The notes under the pieces are model-generated. The model did no database searches and was not told where the DNA came from. It saw nothing but the letters and a program-made list of their open reading frames with translations. 64,000 nt of DNA, taken from assembly GCF_900143545.1 (NCBI RefSeq), contig NZ_FREV01000002.1, positions 619,715-683,714 of the forward strand, written 5' to 3'. Positions 36,115 through 45,863 of this stretch are shown here, one piece after another. How positions within the stretch are numbered: position 1 is the first letter of the stretch; each line of letters opens with the position of its first letter. The translations under genes and the position numbers were made by a program. This DNA comes from Loktanella sp. Alg231-35. Its GTDB lineage: Bacteria; Pseudomonadota; Alphaproteobacteria; Rhodobacterales; Rhodobacteraceae.

Positions 36115-37230
36115 TTGTTTGTTCATAGATTTGTTGCTGTTATTGCATGTTGCGCGCTTGCCGGATGTGGCTTGCCCCGTGGGGCTGGCTTTCAATCCGA
36201 GGTGCTCGCAGCCTCGAACGCCGGCACGGCGGCCGAAGGTGAAGAGCTCGTCTATGACTTTGCTGTCTATGAGGTGACCCGCGATACTTTGCCTGTCATC
36301 GGGGCATGGCCAGTAACCGGATCACGCAGCTTGTCCTGGCCCGCAGCAAGGGACCAGCCTGCATCACTGATGATTGCCGCTGGTGACACGGTTCAACTGA
36401 CAATCTGGGATGCCGAGGAAAACTCGCTATTGGCCGGTGCCGGACAGCGGGTGACGGCCCTGCAACCTGCGCAGGTCAGCGCGAATGGCCGTATCTTTGT
36501 CCCATACATCGGTGAATTGCGCATTTCGGGCATGGCACCCAGCACCGCGCGCGCGCGGATCGAAGAAGAGCTGGTGCGCACAATCCCTTCTGCCCAAGTG
36601 CAACTGGTTGTTGAACCGGGGCGCAGTAACACGGCCAATCTGTCGTCCGGTGTCGGGCTGCCGGGGCTTTATCCGCTGCCGGACCGGAATTTCAAAATTC
36701 TTGACCTCTTTTCGCAGGCTGGCGGGCCGGGGGCTGACATCCGGTCGCCACAGGTGCGTTTGGTCCGCAACGGTCGCACCTTTGGTGTTCCGTTTGAGCG
36801 GCTGTTGCGCGAACCGGGTTTGAACATCGCTGTACAGGGCGGTGACCGTATTTATGTCGAGGATGATGACCGCAAGTTTATCACATTGGGTGCGACGGGT
36901 TCGCAATCGCTGTTTGATTTCCCAGAAACGGACTTGTCCGCGCTTGAGGCCATCGCCCTGATTGGCGGCGTCAATGCGGGCAGTGCCAATCCCGAGGGTC
37001 TTTTGATCCTGCGTGAATATGCGACAAGCGCGGTCAAGGACGGCGTCGCAGGCCCCCCGAAAGAACGCGTCGTCTTTACCATCGATCTGACATCGGCGGA
37101 TGGCCTGTTTTCGGCAGGGCGCTTTATGCTTGAAGGGGATGACCTGATTTATGGCACGGAAAGCGTGCTTGGCCCGGCACTGACCCTTGTGGGGCTTAGC
37201 AATACGCTGACGTCATTGACGACCAATTGA
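36115..37230 (+). CDS. Polysaccharide export lipoprotein (Wza/KpsD-like)
   Basis: The 371-residue product is read from a TTG at 36115, preceded by AAAGGAA; a further TTG at 36088 is less likely. It has a lipoprotein signal (FVHRFVAVIACCALAGCG; lipobox LAGC). The poly-export domain is clear (about 75-170: MIAAGDTVQLTIWDAEE, VSANGRIFVPYIGELRISGM, ARARIEEELVRTI), followed by SLBB-like segments with NRTFGVPFERL and GDRIYVEDDDRKFITLG. Wza forms the outer-membrane exit channel for capsular or exopolysaccharide. It starts the surface-polysaccharide region that contains gmd, fcl and galE. Two bases separate its end from the convergent RTX gene. Confidence 0.9.
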   Translation: MFVHRFVAVIACCALAGCGLPRGAGFQSEVLAASNAGTAAEGEELVYDFAVYEVTRDTLPVIGAWPVTGSRSLSWPAARDQPASLMIAAGDTVQLTIWDAEENSLLAGAGQRVTALQPAQVSANGRIFVPYIGELRISGMAPSTARARIEEELVRTIPSAQVQLVVEPGRSNTANLSSGVGLPGLYPLPDRNFKILDLFSQAGGPGADIRSPQVRLVRNGRTFGVPFERLLREPGLNIAVQGGDRIYVEDDDRKFITLGATGSQSLFDFPETDLSALEAIALIGGVNAGSANPEGLLILREYATSAVKDGVAGPPKERVVFTIDLTSADGLFSAGRFMLEGDDLIYGTESVLGPALTLVGLSNTLTSLTTN

Positions 37231-37232
37231 TC

Positions 37233-39431
37233 TTAGAACAGGCTGATGTCTTCGGCTAAGGTTGTGACGTCCGTGATGCCGTCGATGTGCAGGATATTGC
37301 CATCACCCAGATCTATGGTGATCCGACCATCTGCAAAGCTGCCGTAGTAAAGCAGGACATCTGCGGCAGACGTCAGCCCGGTCCAGAGTGCCGTATCAAG
37401 CGTCAGGTGATCGATCCCCTGTTCAAAATCACCAATGACGTCGGTGCCGCCGTTGAATTCAAATGTATCGGCCCCGGTCCGGCCCCACAGCACATCATCG
37501 CCTGCGCCACCATTCAGGTAGTCATGCCCGTTACCTCCGGTCAGTGTGTCATTGCCGCTACCTCCAAACAGAGTATCAGCACCGTCGCCACCATCCAGAA
37601 TGTCATGGCCAGCGTTCCCAAAAAGCGTATCACTCCCGGCCAGCCCGCGGGCGGTATCATCGCCATTTCCGGCAAGGATCAGATCGAACCCATCGGCGCC
37701 CGCCAGCGTGTCTGCCTGATCGGTGCCGTTGATGACCATGCTGTCAGGGGCTGGCTGCAAAGGCGCTCTGCCTAAGCTGTCGCGCAGGGCATCCAGATTG
37801 GCGTCTGCAATCAGTTGCAAGGTAGTAAGCATCGAATTTGGACCACCTTGATCGATCGGAGGTTCGCTGGGGCCTGCCCCCGTGTCTGGCGGGGGTGTGG
37901 CGGGGCCGGGGTATCCCGGCGTGATGCTTGTGGGCAGACGGGATGCGCCGATCAGATCGGCGGTGGACAGATCGCGATAGTCGATGGGATTGCCATCAGC
38001 GCTTTGCACGATCAGTTGCTCATCGCCGTAGGTAATCAGCATCCCATCCGGGCGCAGGCTGATGTAAAGCTGCGAGATGTCACGCAGCATAGGCCAGAGC
38101 GACAGATCGATACTGTCCTCGCCGGGGGTGAAATCTGTGATCGTGTCGGTCACACCATCGGCGGACAGAATGAAAAGGTCAGCACCGGAGCCGCCGGTCA
38201 GCGTGTCACTCCCTGCGCCATCGCGCAGGATGTCGTCCCCGTTTGATGCGTTGATGATGTCGTTGCCGTTGTGCCCTTGCAGAACATCGGCCCCTGCCGA
38301 ACCGCTCAGCAGGCCACCCCCCAGCGCCGCGGTGCGCACGACCCCCGGCAGGTCAGTATCAAAGCGGAGTTGGGTGATGCCGGGTTCACTGCTGCTGGCC
38401 ACATAGATGTCCAGCCCGTCGCCACGGTCGCGGGCGACGATGTCGCTGATGTTATCAAGGCTGACATCCACAGTGTCTTCGATCTGATCACGATGGACCA
38501 GCAGACCGCCCTCCAGTAGGACAAAGACAGAAATGCCATCGTCCGCACCGCCAGCAATCACATAGGTTTTGCCATCCGCCTGAATGATGTCGAGCGCGGT
38601 TGCGCCGCCATAACGGGTATCGCGCGCGTCAAGGATGTGGTCGCGCACGATCATGCTGCCATCATCCGTGATTTCAATGACGGTCAGGCTGTTGGAACCC
38701 GCAGCCGCCAAAACAGCGTAGGTCGCCGCACCAACCTGTGCGGTTTCCAGTGCCGTGGGCGCACTGATCCATAGGCTGTCGTCCGCGCCAATGGTCGTGG
38801 CAGTGCCCACAGCACCGGCATCATGTACCGCGCGGCTGGTCAGGGTGTTTTGACCTGCACTGATGCTGAGGATGAAACTGGCTGCGCCAACAGTCGCAAC
38901 AGCGGTCGCTGCAATCTGGCTGGTGCCTGCATCATAGCTGATCGTGCTGCCTTGCAAGGTGCCGTTCGTGTCAAAACGCAGCGAAGCAAGACCGGTCGCA
39001 CCTGCCATTGCACCAAAGGCCACCTGACTGCCATCTGCCAGGGTCAGGGTGCTTGCATGCTGGAACCCTTCGAATTGCGCGGCCAAGCTTGTCAGCGCAG
39101 TGACTGTACCCAGATCACCACCAGCGTTGACGTCGAGCAACTGCAACGCGCCACCTGATCCACCGCCAGTCAAAAGCTGTGTGTCACCATTGAATGATAG
39201 CGTGGCGATGCCACTGACGCTGCCCGCCAGATCAGGGCCTGCAAAGCCTTGGCCATCACCAAGGGTCAGGTCTCCTCCGTCGATGGTCCATTGCTGCACC
39301 AGCCCGTCAAAACGTGTGCTGCTGAAAAGATGATCAACCCCTGCGACATTGTTGATCGTCAGATCAGTGATCCGCGAATGCTGGTCGCTATCTGCCGCCG
39401 CAGCGTGGTTCACAAGAGTCAAAGAAGGCAT
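37233..39431 (-). CDS. Large secreted RTX calcium-binding protein with a propeller-like N-terminal part
   Basis: The 732-residue product starts at the ATG at 39431. It lacks an N-terminal signal peptide, in keeping with type I secretion. Residues about 1-370 are beta-rich with repeated GGxxALDI, GGADDGISVF and VVATVG segments, reminiscent of a beta propeller or a chain of beta strands. Two RTX blocks follow: about 375-445 (GSAGADVLQGHNGNDIINAS) and about 580-690 (GADGFDLILAGNGDDT..., then eight or more GGxGxDxL repeats). The first is followed by TDTITDFTPGEDSIDLS and the last by TDVIGDFEQGIDHLTLD, which are typical post-repeat segments. It is embedded in polysaccharide genes, so a matrix or surface role is a reasonable guess. 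Confidence 0.85.
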   Translation of the reverse strand: MPSLTLVNHAAAADSDQHSRITDLTINNVAGVDHLFSSTRFDGLVQQWTIDGGDLTLGDGQGFAGPDLAGSVSGIATLSFNGDTQLLTGGGSGGALQLLDVNAGGDLGTVTALTSLAAQFEGFQHASTLTLADGSQVAFGAMAGATGLASLRFDTNGTLQGSTISYDAGTSQIAATAVATVGAASFILSISAGQNTLTSRAVHDAGAVGTATTIGADDSLWISAPTALETAQVGAATYAVLAAAGSNSLTVIEITDDGSMIVRDHILDARDTRYGGATALDIIQADGKTYVIAGGADDGISVFVLLEGGLLVHRDQIEDTVDVSLDNISDIVARDRGDGLDIYVASSSEPGITQLRFDTDLPGVVRTAALGGGLLSGSAGADVLQGHNGNDIINASNGDDILRDGAGSDTLTGGSGADLFILSADGVTDTITDFTPGEDSIDLSLWPMLRDISQLYISLRPDGMLITYGDEQLIVQSADGNPIDYRDLSTADLIGASRLPTSITPGYPGPATPPPDTGAGPSEPPIDQGGPNSMLTTLQLIADANLDALRDSLGRAPLQPAPDSMVINGTDQADTLAGADGFDLILAGNGDDTARGLAGSDTLFGNAGHDILDGGDGADTLFGGSGNDTLTGGNGHDYLNGGAGDDVLWGRTGADTFEFNGGTDVIGDFEQGIDHLTLDTALWTGLTSAADVLLYYGSFADGRITIDLGDGNILHIDGITDVTTLAEDISLF

Positions 39432-39640
39432 GTCTGGCCCCCGACCAACACATCTGAATACAGTCAGAGTCTGGCGCACAGGGATACGGGATCAGTTAAG
39501 AAAACCCAGTGTCAGTTGGATTTCTGTCGCGGTTTTTGTTCAACAAAGGGACAGATTTTAATTGAGTATGATCGGCATTTTGTACGTTACGACTCGGCAT
39601 GCCTCTGGCATAAAGCGGAGGTATTTTGACGAGGATTGTT

Positions 39641-41020
39641 ATGGCACCCAAATTTGGCACCAGCGGCCTGCGCGGCCTTGTAACTGAACTTACGTCGGAC
39701 TGTGTGTCAGCACATGTGCAGGCCTTCATTGCGTCTTGCCGGGTTGGAACCGGCCTTTTCATTGGTCACGATCTACGAGAATCATCGCCCGCGTTGGCGC
39801 AATATGTGGCAGATGCGGCGCGCCGATCAGGTATAGCGGCAACCTTATGTGGCCCGGTGCCAACACCGGCACTGGCCTTGGCCGCAATGTCAGCGGGGGC
39901 GGGGGCTGTCATGATCACTGGCAGTCACATTCCGGCAGACCGCAATGGGCTGAAGTTCTATTCCCCCGGCGGCGAAATCACCAAGCAGGAAGAACAGGCG
40001 ATCCTAGGCGCGTTGGATCAGATCCGGCGCGATAAGGACGGGCCTGCGCCAACAGTGAATGAAACGGCGCCTGACGCTTATCAGGCGCGCTATCAATCTG
40101 CCTTCATGGATGCGCTAGACGGCCTGACGGTGGGCATCTATGATCACTCTGCCGTTGGCCGTGATTTGCTGGCATCGCTTCTGCAATCGCTGGGCGCCAG
40201 CGTGATGTCCTTGGGGCGTTCGGATGTCTTTGTGCCCGTCGATACCGAAGCGGTGTCGGACGCGATGCGCGCGCAGTTGCGTGCTTGGGCCAAGGAGCAC
40301 CCGCTTGATGCGATCATTTCGACAGATGCCGATGGCGACCGCCCGTTGCTGACCGATGAAGCAGGCGAGGTCGTGCCCGGCGACATCCTTGGTCAGATCA
40401 CGGCGCAGCGGTTGCGGGCATCGCATGTTGTCACCCCAATCTCATCCAATAGCGGGGTCGCGCTGTCGGGTGATTTTGCTAAGGTCATCTGCACAAAAAT
40501 TGGATCGCCTTACGTCATCGCCGAAATGGAGGCGATTGGCGGCGACGTTGTTGGCTACGAGGCCAATGGCGGTTTTTTGTTGGGGTTTGAAGCCAAAGGG
40601 CCGTCAGGTTCCTTGCCACCGTTATTGACGCGCGATGCGGTCTTGCCCTTGCTGATCGCCCTATCGGCGTCTCCGGGGGCGGGTGTCGCGGCTTTGGTCG
40701 CCACCCAACCCCCACGGTTCACGGCCGCAGATCGGCTACAGGAGGTTGCAACCGACAAGACGGCGGCGCTTTTGACGCGTATGATTGCCGAACCAGCGGT
40801 TTGTAATGCAATCCTGAGTGATCTGGATCTGAACCTTGCTGCGATTGATCAGACAGATGGCCTGCGTATGACGATGACCGACGGGACAATCCTGCATTTC
40901 AGGCCTTCGGGAAATGCACCCGAGATGCGGATTTATGTTGAAGCGATGACCGCAGAAATGGCTCGCAAACACCTGAATTCCGCGATGCAGCGGGTTGCCA
41001 AAGAACTTTTATTGCAATGA
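39641..41020 (+). CDS. Phosphomannomutase/phosphoglucomutase family enzyme
   Basis: The 459-residue alpha-D-phosphohexomutase is read from the ATG at 39641 with GAGGA upstream. The family motifs are: KFGTSGLRGLV near the start, the phospho-serine loop MITGSHIPADRNGLKFY with Ser95, the metal loop STDADGDRPL (about 227-236), the sugar-binding VGYEANGG (about 304-311) and the phosphate-binding RPSGNAPEMRIYVE region (about 420-433). It interconverts mannose or glucose 6- and 1-phosphates. With gmd and fcl nearby, mannose-1-phosphate for GDP-mannose and GDP-fucose is the likely product, but glucosamine or glucose cannot be excluded. Confidence 0.9.
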   Translation: MAPKFGTSGLRGLVTELTSDCVSAHVQAFIASCRVGTGLFIGHDLRESSPALAQYVADAARRSGIAATLCGPVPTPALALAAMSAGAGAVMITGSHIPADRNGLKFYSPGGEITKQEEQAILGALDQIRRDKDGPAPTVNETAPDAYQARYQSAFMDALDGLTVGIYDHSAVGRDLLASLLQSLGASVMSLGRSDVFVPVDTEAVSDAMRAQLRAWAKEHPLDAIISTDADGDRPLLTDEAGEVVPGDILGQITAQRLRASHVVTPISSNSGVALSGDFAKVICTKIGSPYVIAEMEAIGGDVVGYEANGGFLLGFEAKGPSGSLPPLLTRDAVLPLLIALSASPGAGVAALVATQPPRFTAADRLQEVATDKTAALLTRMIAEPAVCNAILSDLDLNLAAIDQTDGLRMTMTDGTILHFRPSGNAPEMRIYVEAMTAEMARKHLNSAMQRVAKELLLQ

Positions 41021-41122
41021 ATTTCGTCAATGTGACAAAACGCACATAGTTTGCGCTCAAGAGATGGTTAATGTGCCCCTGGGGACGTTCTGAGTGGTAA
41101 TGGTTAACGATTTTTCTTCATT

Positions 41123-41154
41123 GCGCCTTGTGTTTGTTGGCACAAGGCGCTTTT
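41123..41154. terminator. Bidirectional terminator between phosphohexomutase and galE
   Basis: A perfect 10-bp stem (GCGCCTTGTG with CACAAGGCGC) and an 8-base loop, with TTTT on the plus side and an A-rich tract on the other. The convergent genes end at 41020 and 41158. Confidence 0.85.
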
Positions 41155-41157
41155 GAT

Positions 41158-42174
41158 TCAAGCACCCTTGTACCCATCAGGATTTTTCGACTGCCACGCC
41201 CAAGTGCTGGCTGTCATGTCATCCAGATCATGTGAAGCAGCCCAATTTAACTCCGCAGCTGCCCTGCTGGCATCTGCCTGCATTGCTGCAATATCACCTG
41301 CGCGCCGAGGGGCTTGCTTGGTTGGGATCGGCTTGCCGCAGGCGCGTTCAAATGCGGCGACCATATCGCGGACGCTATAGCTTTGGCCGGTGCCGATATT
41401 GAAGGGCCGTGCGCCGGTCGCACCTTCGGCATAGGTCACCGCGGCGACATGCGCGCGCGCCAGATCAACGACATGGATGTAGTCACGCTGCCCGGTGCCA
41501 TCAGGGGTATCATAGTCATCGCCAAAGATTTGCAGGAAATCGCGCTTGCCCACGGCAACCTGCGCGATGAAAGGCATCAGGTTGTTGGGAATGTCCTTGG
41601 GGTCTTCGCCGATTTGGGCAGATGCATGTGCGCCCACCGGATTGAAGTAACGCAACAGCACGGCGGTTCTGTCAGGGAACGCCGCCGCCCAATCGGTCAG
41701 GATACGTTCTGCCATCAATTTGGACTGACCATAGACTGACGTAGGATTTGTCGGGTGGGCCTCATCATAAGGCAGGTAGACGGGTTCGCCGTAAACCGTC
41801 GCCGAAGAAGAGAAGATCAGACGTTTGCACCCCGCACGTTCCATCGCGTGCAGCAGGGCGAGCGTGCCGCCGACGTTGACATCATAGTAATACAGCGGCT
41901 TTTCAGTGCTTTCGCCCACCGCTTTGAGGCCAGCAAAGTGAATGACGGCTTCGGGCTGAAACGCCTGCATGACCTGATCAAGCATGGCTGGGTCGCGCAC
42001 GTCACCTGCAAAGTCCATAATTGCGCCATTGGACAAAGCCCGTACACGGGTCAGCACCTCCGGGACGGCATTGCTGTAGTTGTCGAGTACGCAAACCTCG
42101 TGCCCTTGGGCCATCAGTTCCAGCAATGTGTGGCTACCGATGTAGCCCGCCCCGCCTGTAACCAAAACCCGCAT
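41158..42174 (-). CDS. galE: UDP-glucose 4-epimerase
   Basis: The 338-residue extended SDR enzyme interconverts UDP-glucose and UDP-galactose. It has the NAD loop VLVTGGAGYIGSHTLLEL (about 3-20), the Asp in VLDNYSNA, the catalytic Ser region SSATVYG (about 122-128) and YGQSKLMAE (about 147-155). The HVVDLARAHVAA and FNIGTGQSYSVRDM motifs (about 236-275) are also standard. Length is typical. It supplies activated sugar for surface polysaccharide. It is 63 bases downstream of fcl on the same strand. Confidence 0.95.
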   Translation of the reverse strand: MRVLVTGGAGYIGSHTLLELMAQGHEVCVLDNYSNAVPEVLTRVRALSNGAIMDFAGDVRDPAMLDQVMQAFQPEAVIHFAGLKAVGESTEKPLYYYDVNVGGTLALLHAMERAGCKRLIFSSSATVYGEPVYLPYDEAHPTNPTSVYGQSKLMAERILTDWAAAFPDRTAVLLRYFNPVGAHASAQIGEDPKDIPNNLMPFIAQVAVGKRDFLQIFGDDYDTPDGTGQRDYIHVVDLARAHVAAVTYAEGATGARPFNIGTGQSYSVRDMVAAFERACGKPIPTKQAPRRAGDIAAMQADASRAAAELNWAASHDLDDMTASTWAWQSKNPDGYKGA

Positions 42175-42237
42175 GGCGATGTCTCCCCTTGGTGTCGGAC
42201 AGGTCTAGCCACTTTGGGAGGCGGGATCAACGCGCCC

Positions 42238-43206
42238 CTATGAGGCGCGCAATCTGTGTCCGGCGGCGCGCTGCGTTTCATACCAGCCGTAGGTCTCGGT
42301 GATCCCGTCGCGCAGGTCGGTCTGCGCCGACCAACCAAGTGCGGTCATCGCAGAGGTATCCAACTGCTTGCGTGGAGTGCCATCAGGTTTGGACAGGTCG
42401 GTCAGCACCTGCCCTTGAAAACCGGTGATCTGGGCGATCATCGCGGCCAGATCCAGAATGCTGATGTCCTTGCCTGTACCCACATTCAGATGACTGCACA
42501 TGGGCGAAGTTGCGGCCTCATACTGCGTCGTGGGCAATGCAGAAAGGAACATGATCGCATCCGCCAGATCGTCAACATGCAGGAACTCGCGTCGCGGGGT
42601 GCCACTGCCCCAAAGAGTGACGCTTTCGTTGCCTTCCTGCACCGCACGATGAAACCGGTCGAGCAGGCTGGGCAGCACATGGGCGAATTGCGGATGGAAA
42701 TTGTCGCCAGGCCCATAAAGGTTCGTAGGCATCAAAGACCGACAGTCGCGGCCATACTGACGGTTATAGCTTTCGCACAGCTTGATCGCTGCGATCTTGG
42801 CGATTGCATAGGGTTCATTGGTGGGTTCCAGCGGTCCCGTCAGCAAGGCATTTTCCGGTATTGGCTGGGGGGTATCGCGCGGATAGATACAGGATGACCC
42901 AAGCTGGATGATCCGTTGGACATCCGCATCATGAGCGGCGTGAATGATATTGCCCGCAATCATCAAATTGTCATGGATAAATGCGGCAGGCATCTGATGG
43001 TTGGCCAGTATGCCGCCCACCTTGGCGGCCGCCAGAATGATCAGGTCCGGGCGCCGCTTCTTGATAAAGGCTTTCACCGCGGTTTGATCACGCAGATCAA
43101 GCTGGGTGCGGTTCGCGATGATAATGTCATTGCCGCCATCACTGATCAGGCGACGCAGAATTGCGCTGCCGACCATGCCAGTGTGACCTGCGAGGAATAT
43201 CCGCAT
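42238..43206 (-). CDS. fcl: GDP-L-fucose synthase
   Basis: The 322-residue product is read from the ATG at 43206; the longer frame runs into gmd. It is an extended SDR with FLAGHTGMVGSAILRRL (about 4-20), the catalytic Ser in QLGSSCIYPRDTPQPI (about 103-118), and the Tyr/Lys pair in YAIAKIAAIKLCE (about 134-146). The NLYGPGDNFHP motif (about 163-173) and the GTPRREFLHVDDLA motif (about 205-218) identify the Fcl/WcaG family, an epimerase-reductase. It uses the product of gmd, whose gene ends two bases upstream, so the pair makes GDP-L-fucose. Confidence 0.96.
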   Translation of the reverse strand: MRIFLAGHTGMVGSAILRRLISDGGNDIIIANRTQLDLRDQTAVKAFIKKRRPDLIILAAAKVGGILANHQMPAAFIHDNLMIAGNIIHAAHDADVQRIIQLGSSCIYPRDTPQPIPENALLTGPLEPTNEPYAIAKIAAIKLCESYNRQYGRDCRSLMPTNLYGPGDNFHPQFAHVLPSLLDRFHRAVQEGNESVTLWGSGTPRREFLHVDDLADAIMFLSALPTTQYEAATSPMCSHLNVGTGKDISILDLAAMIAQITGFQGQVLTDLSKPDGTPRKQLDTSAMTALGWSAQTDLRDGITETYGWYETQRAAGHRLRAS

Positions 43207-43208
43207 CG

Positions 43209-44330
43209 CTATGCCTCCAATGCCACAGGCAGGCCCAGCCCGTGTTCTTTCAACAGCGCATGTCGATGTGCTGACTTGAGGTCTTCGTTCACCATTTCGG
43301 CGCACATCTCTTGCGGGGTGATCGTGGGCGTCCAACCCAACTGGGTCTTCGCCTTGCGCGGATCACCCAGCAGTGTTTCAACCTCTGCCGGGCGGAAATA
43401 GCGCGGATCAACCCGCATCACGACATCCCCACATTGCACGTTTGGCGCGCGGTTATGGTTCACACCGACGACGGTTGCGATTTCGTCGACGCCTGTGCCG
43501 CTGAATTCCAGGTGCATGCCCAGTTCCTCGGCCGTCCACGACACAAAGTCGCGCACCGAATGCTGTGTTCCAGTGGCAATCACGTAATCCTCGGGGTGGT
43601 CCTGTTGCAGCATCAACCACTGCATTTGCACATAGTCCTTGGCATGGCCCCAATCGCGCAGCGCATCAATATTGCCCAGATAAAGACAGTCGGACAGGCC
43701 CAATGCCACTTGCGCCAACCCTCGCGTGATCTTGCGGGTCACAAAGGTTTCACCACGCCGGGGGCTTTCATGGTTAAACAGGATGCCATTGCAGGCAAAC
43801 ATTCCATACGCCTCGCGGTAGTTCACACAGGTCCAATAGGCAAAGAGCTTGGCCACTGCGTAGGGGCTGCGTGGGTGGAAGGGTGTCGCTTCGGTCTGGG
43901 GTGTCTGGCGCACCTGACCATAAAGTTCAGAGGTGGAGGCCTGATAGAACCGGGTTTTCTCCTCAAGCCCCAGAAACCGGATTGCCTCAAGCAGGCGCAA
44001 CGTGCCGATTGCGTCCACATCAGCGGTATATTCGGGCGCTTCAAAGCTGACGGCCACATGGGACTGCGCGCCAAGGTTATAAACCTCGTCGGGCTGCACT
44101 TGCGACAGGATTCGCGTGAGGTTTGAGCTGTCGGTCAAGTCACCATAATGCAGGATCAGCCGGGGGTCCTCGGTTTGGGGATCCTGATATATGTGGTCAA
44201 TCCGATCGGTGTTCAGCGATGAGGCGCGGCGCTTGATGCCATGCACTTCATAACCCTTTTCCAGCAATAGTTCGGCCAGATAAGATCCATCTTGGCCTGT
44301 CACCCCGGTAATCAGCGCAGTTTTTGTCAT
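43209..44330 (-). CDS. gmd: GDP-mannose 4,6-dehydratase
   Basis: The 373-residue product has the cofactor loop [19 protein letters not shown] (about 3-21), the family motif [19 protein letters not shown] (about 31-49), the catalytic Thr/Glu region ASTSELYG (about 130-137) and [10 protein letters not shown] (about 155-164). [17 protein letters not shown] (about 186-202) is diagnostic. It converts GDP-mannose to the 4-keto-6-deoxy intermediate. It is the first gene of gmd-fcl, and galE follows on the same strand. Confidence 0.97.
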   Translation of the reverse strand: MTKTALITGVTGQDGSYLAELLLEKGYEVHGIKRRASSLNTDRIDHIYQDPQTEDPRLILHYGDLTDSSNLTRILSQVQPDEVYNLGAQSHVAVSFEAPEYTADVDAIGTLRLLEAIRFLGLEEKTRFYQASTSELYGQVRQTPQTEATPFHPRSPYAVAKLFAYWTCVNYREAYGMFACNGILFNHESPRRGETFVTRKITRGLAQVALGLSDCLYLGNIDALRDWGHAKDYVQMQWLMLQQDHPEDYVIATGTQHSVRDFVSWTAEELGMHLEFSGTGVDEIATVVGVNHNRAPNVQCGDVVMRVDPRYFRPAEVETLLGDPRKAKTQLGWTPTITPQEMCAEMVNEDLKSAHRHALLKEHGLGLPVALEA

Positions 44331-44495
44331 CAGCGTCGGCCCTTGCAGCGCAGCGATTCATAAAGCTGCCGTTAACCATTAGTGCGCCAGAGGTCTTAAT
44401 GACGCGTTAACTGATGTGCGGAGGTGTAAGGCCTGATTCACAACTAAGCGGGATTATTGCGGATCAAATTCAACCCAAGCGGAAGGCGCGATCCC

Positions 44496-44987
44496 ATGCC
44501 CGACACGACCCCAAACCTTGATTTGCCATTCATCATGCCCGCTCAGGCGCAAAAGCATGTTACCCATAATGAAGCGATTGAGCTGCTTGATATGGTTGTG
44601 CAGCTCACGCTTGAACAGATCGAAGCGACCGTGCCGCCAGGTGCGCCGAGTGAGGGGCAGGCCTGGGCGCTGGGCAGCGGTGCGACGGGGGCTTGGGCCG
44701 GGCAGGATGGGATGATCGCGACGTGGCGCGGCGGCGGGTGGCTTTTCGTTGCACCGCAGGACGGCTGGGTCGCATGGGTGAACGCTAGCGGCACCTTGCA
44801 GGCAAAGGACGGCGGTGCCTGGGTCTTGCTGGCTGCAGCGGGCGGGCATGGCGCGATTGGCAATCTATTGCAGCTAACACCAACAGCAACGGCGCCAGCC
44901 GCACCAGCTGCGGGTGACGTATACTTTGATTCCGCAGCCGCGAAGTTGCGTTGTTTTGACGGCACGATCTGGCAGGATCTGTTCTAG
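44496..44987 (+). CDS. DUF2793 domain-containing protein
   Basis: The 163-residue product is read from the ATG at 44496 with GGAAGG upstream. The family pattern is clear: TPNLDLPFIMPAQAQKHVTHNEAIELLDMVVQL at the start, then GAPSEGQAWALGSGATGAWAGQDG and GGGWLFVAPQDGWVAWV. The C-terminal part ends in AGDVYFDSAAAKLRCFDGTIWQDLF, a segment common at the end of phage tail-fibre-like proteins. DUF2793 is found in phage and gene-transfer-agent-like settings. Here no other phage gene is nearby, so it is an orphan. It may be a surface or tail adhesin. Confidence 0.85.
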   Translation: MPDTTPNLDLPFIMPAQAQKHVTHNEAIELLDMVVQLTLEQIEATVPPGAPSEGQAWALGSGATGAWAGQDGMIATWRGGGWLFVAPQDGWVAWVNASGTLQAKDGGAWVLLAAAGGHGAIGNLLQLTPTATAPAAPAAGDVYFDSAAAKLRCFDGTIWQDLF

Positions 44988-45018
44988 ACCCAAAACCGAC
45001 AACGAATGTTTAGAGAAA

Positions 45019-45047
45019 GCGCGCTGCAGCAATGCGGCGCGTTTTTT
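45019..45047 (+). terminator. Rho-independent terminator
   Basis: CGCGCTGCA pairs with TGCGGCGCG (one G-T pair) over a GCAA loop, followed by six T. It ends the DUF2793 transcript before the ATP synthase operon. Confidence 0.85.
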
Positions 45048-45162
45048 GGCATTTTGGAGTGTTCCCTGTGGATAAATCCCGTCAATTGCGCCTTATTCCC
45101 TGTTCGGACGGGCACATCGCCGAATATGGGGCGATAAGGCATGGATTCTTGTCGCAGGGTGG

Positions 45163-45191
45163 TTGCGACACCAACATGGCTCTGCTACATC
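45163..45191 (+). promoter_or_regulatory. Possible sigma-70 type promoter of the ATP synthase operon
   Basis: TTGCGA (45163-45168), 17 bases, TACATC (45186-45191). The -10 match is poor. It lies about 110 bases upstream of atpH. The call rests on spacing and position only. Confidence 0.3.
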
Positions 45192-45302
45192 GCCCAAGAT
45201 TTTGCCGCTCTCGCGTTCGTGAGGGCCAAGGAAGTTGCCCTCCCGCTGCCCGGTCACTCCCGGGGTCTGTGGGACTGGGCCCAAGATATCGGAAGGCTCC
45301 AC

Positions 45303-45863
45303 GTGTCCGAAACTGCTGGTATTTCGACAGGCATTGCCGCGCGCTATGCAACTGCCGTGTTTGACCTCGCCCGCGAAGGCAAGGCGATCAAGGCACTCGA
45401 ATCAGATGTTGCTACTTTGGAAGCAGCGATGGCCGAAAGCGCTGATCTGCGCACTTTGCTGACCTCACCGCTTTATAGCCGTGAAGAACAGTCTGGCGCG
45501 ATCTCTGCTGTCGCCAAGAAAATGAAACTCTCTGACACCACAAGCAATGTATTGGCGCTGCTGGCAAGCAAGCGCCGTTTGTTTGTGTTGCCACAGCTTT
45601 TGGCCGTTCTGCAGGACATGCTGTCCGAAGAGCGTGGCGAAGTGACCGCAGAGGTCACAACCGCCAAGAAGCTGACAAAGGCGCAAGCCGACAAGCTGGC
45701 AAAAACACTCAAAGCCCAAGTGGGCAAATCTGTCACCATCAAAGAAACCGTCGATGAGAGCATCATCGGCGGTCTTATTGTTAAAGTGGGCTCTAAGATG
45801 ATCGACACCTCGATCGCCTCCAAGCTCAACGCACTCCAGAACACAATGAAAGAGGTCGGATAA
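45303..45863 (+). CDS. atpH: ATP synthase F1 subunit delta
   Basis: The 186-residue product starts at the GTG at 45303 ([22 protein letters not shown]), preceded by GGAAGG; the longer frame from 45141 has no support. Typical motifs: [11 protein letters not shown] at the start and the C-terminal [29 protein letters not shown]. It links F1 to the peripheral stalk. Alphaproteobacteria keep the F1 genes in this separate operon while atpB, E and F are elsewhere, as seems so here. The TAA stop overlaps the atpA start (TAATG). Confidence 0.96.
   Translation: MSETAGISTGIAARYATAVFDLAREGKAIKALESDVATLEAAMAESADLRTLLTSPLYSREEQSGAISAVAKKMKLSDTTSNVLALLASKRRLFVLPQLLAVLQDMLSEERGEVTAEVTTAKKLTKAQADKLAKTLKAQVGKSVTIKETVDESIIGGLIVKVGSKMIDTSIASKLNALQNTMKEVG

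Noticed and set aside
41021..41118. Possible small gene between the phosphohexomutase and galE
   Set aside because: No start with a ribosome-binding site; only the terminator at 41123 is convincing.
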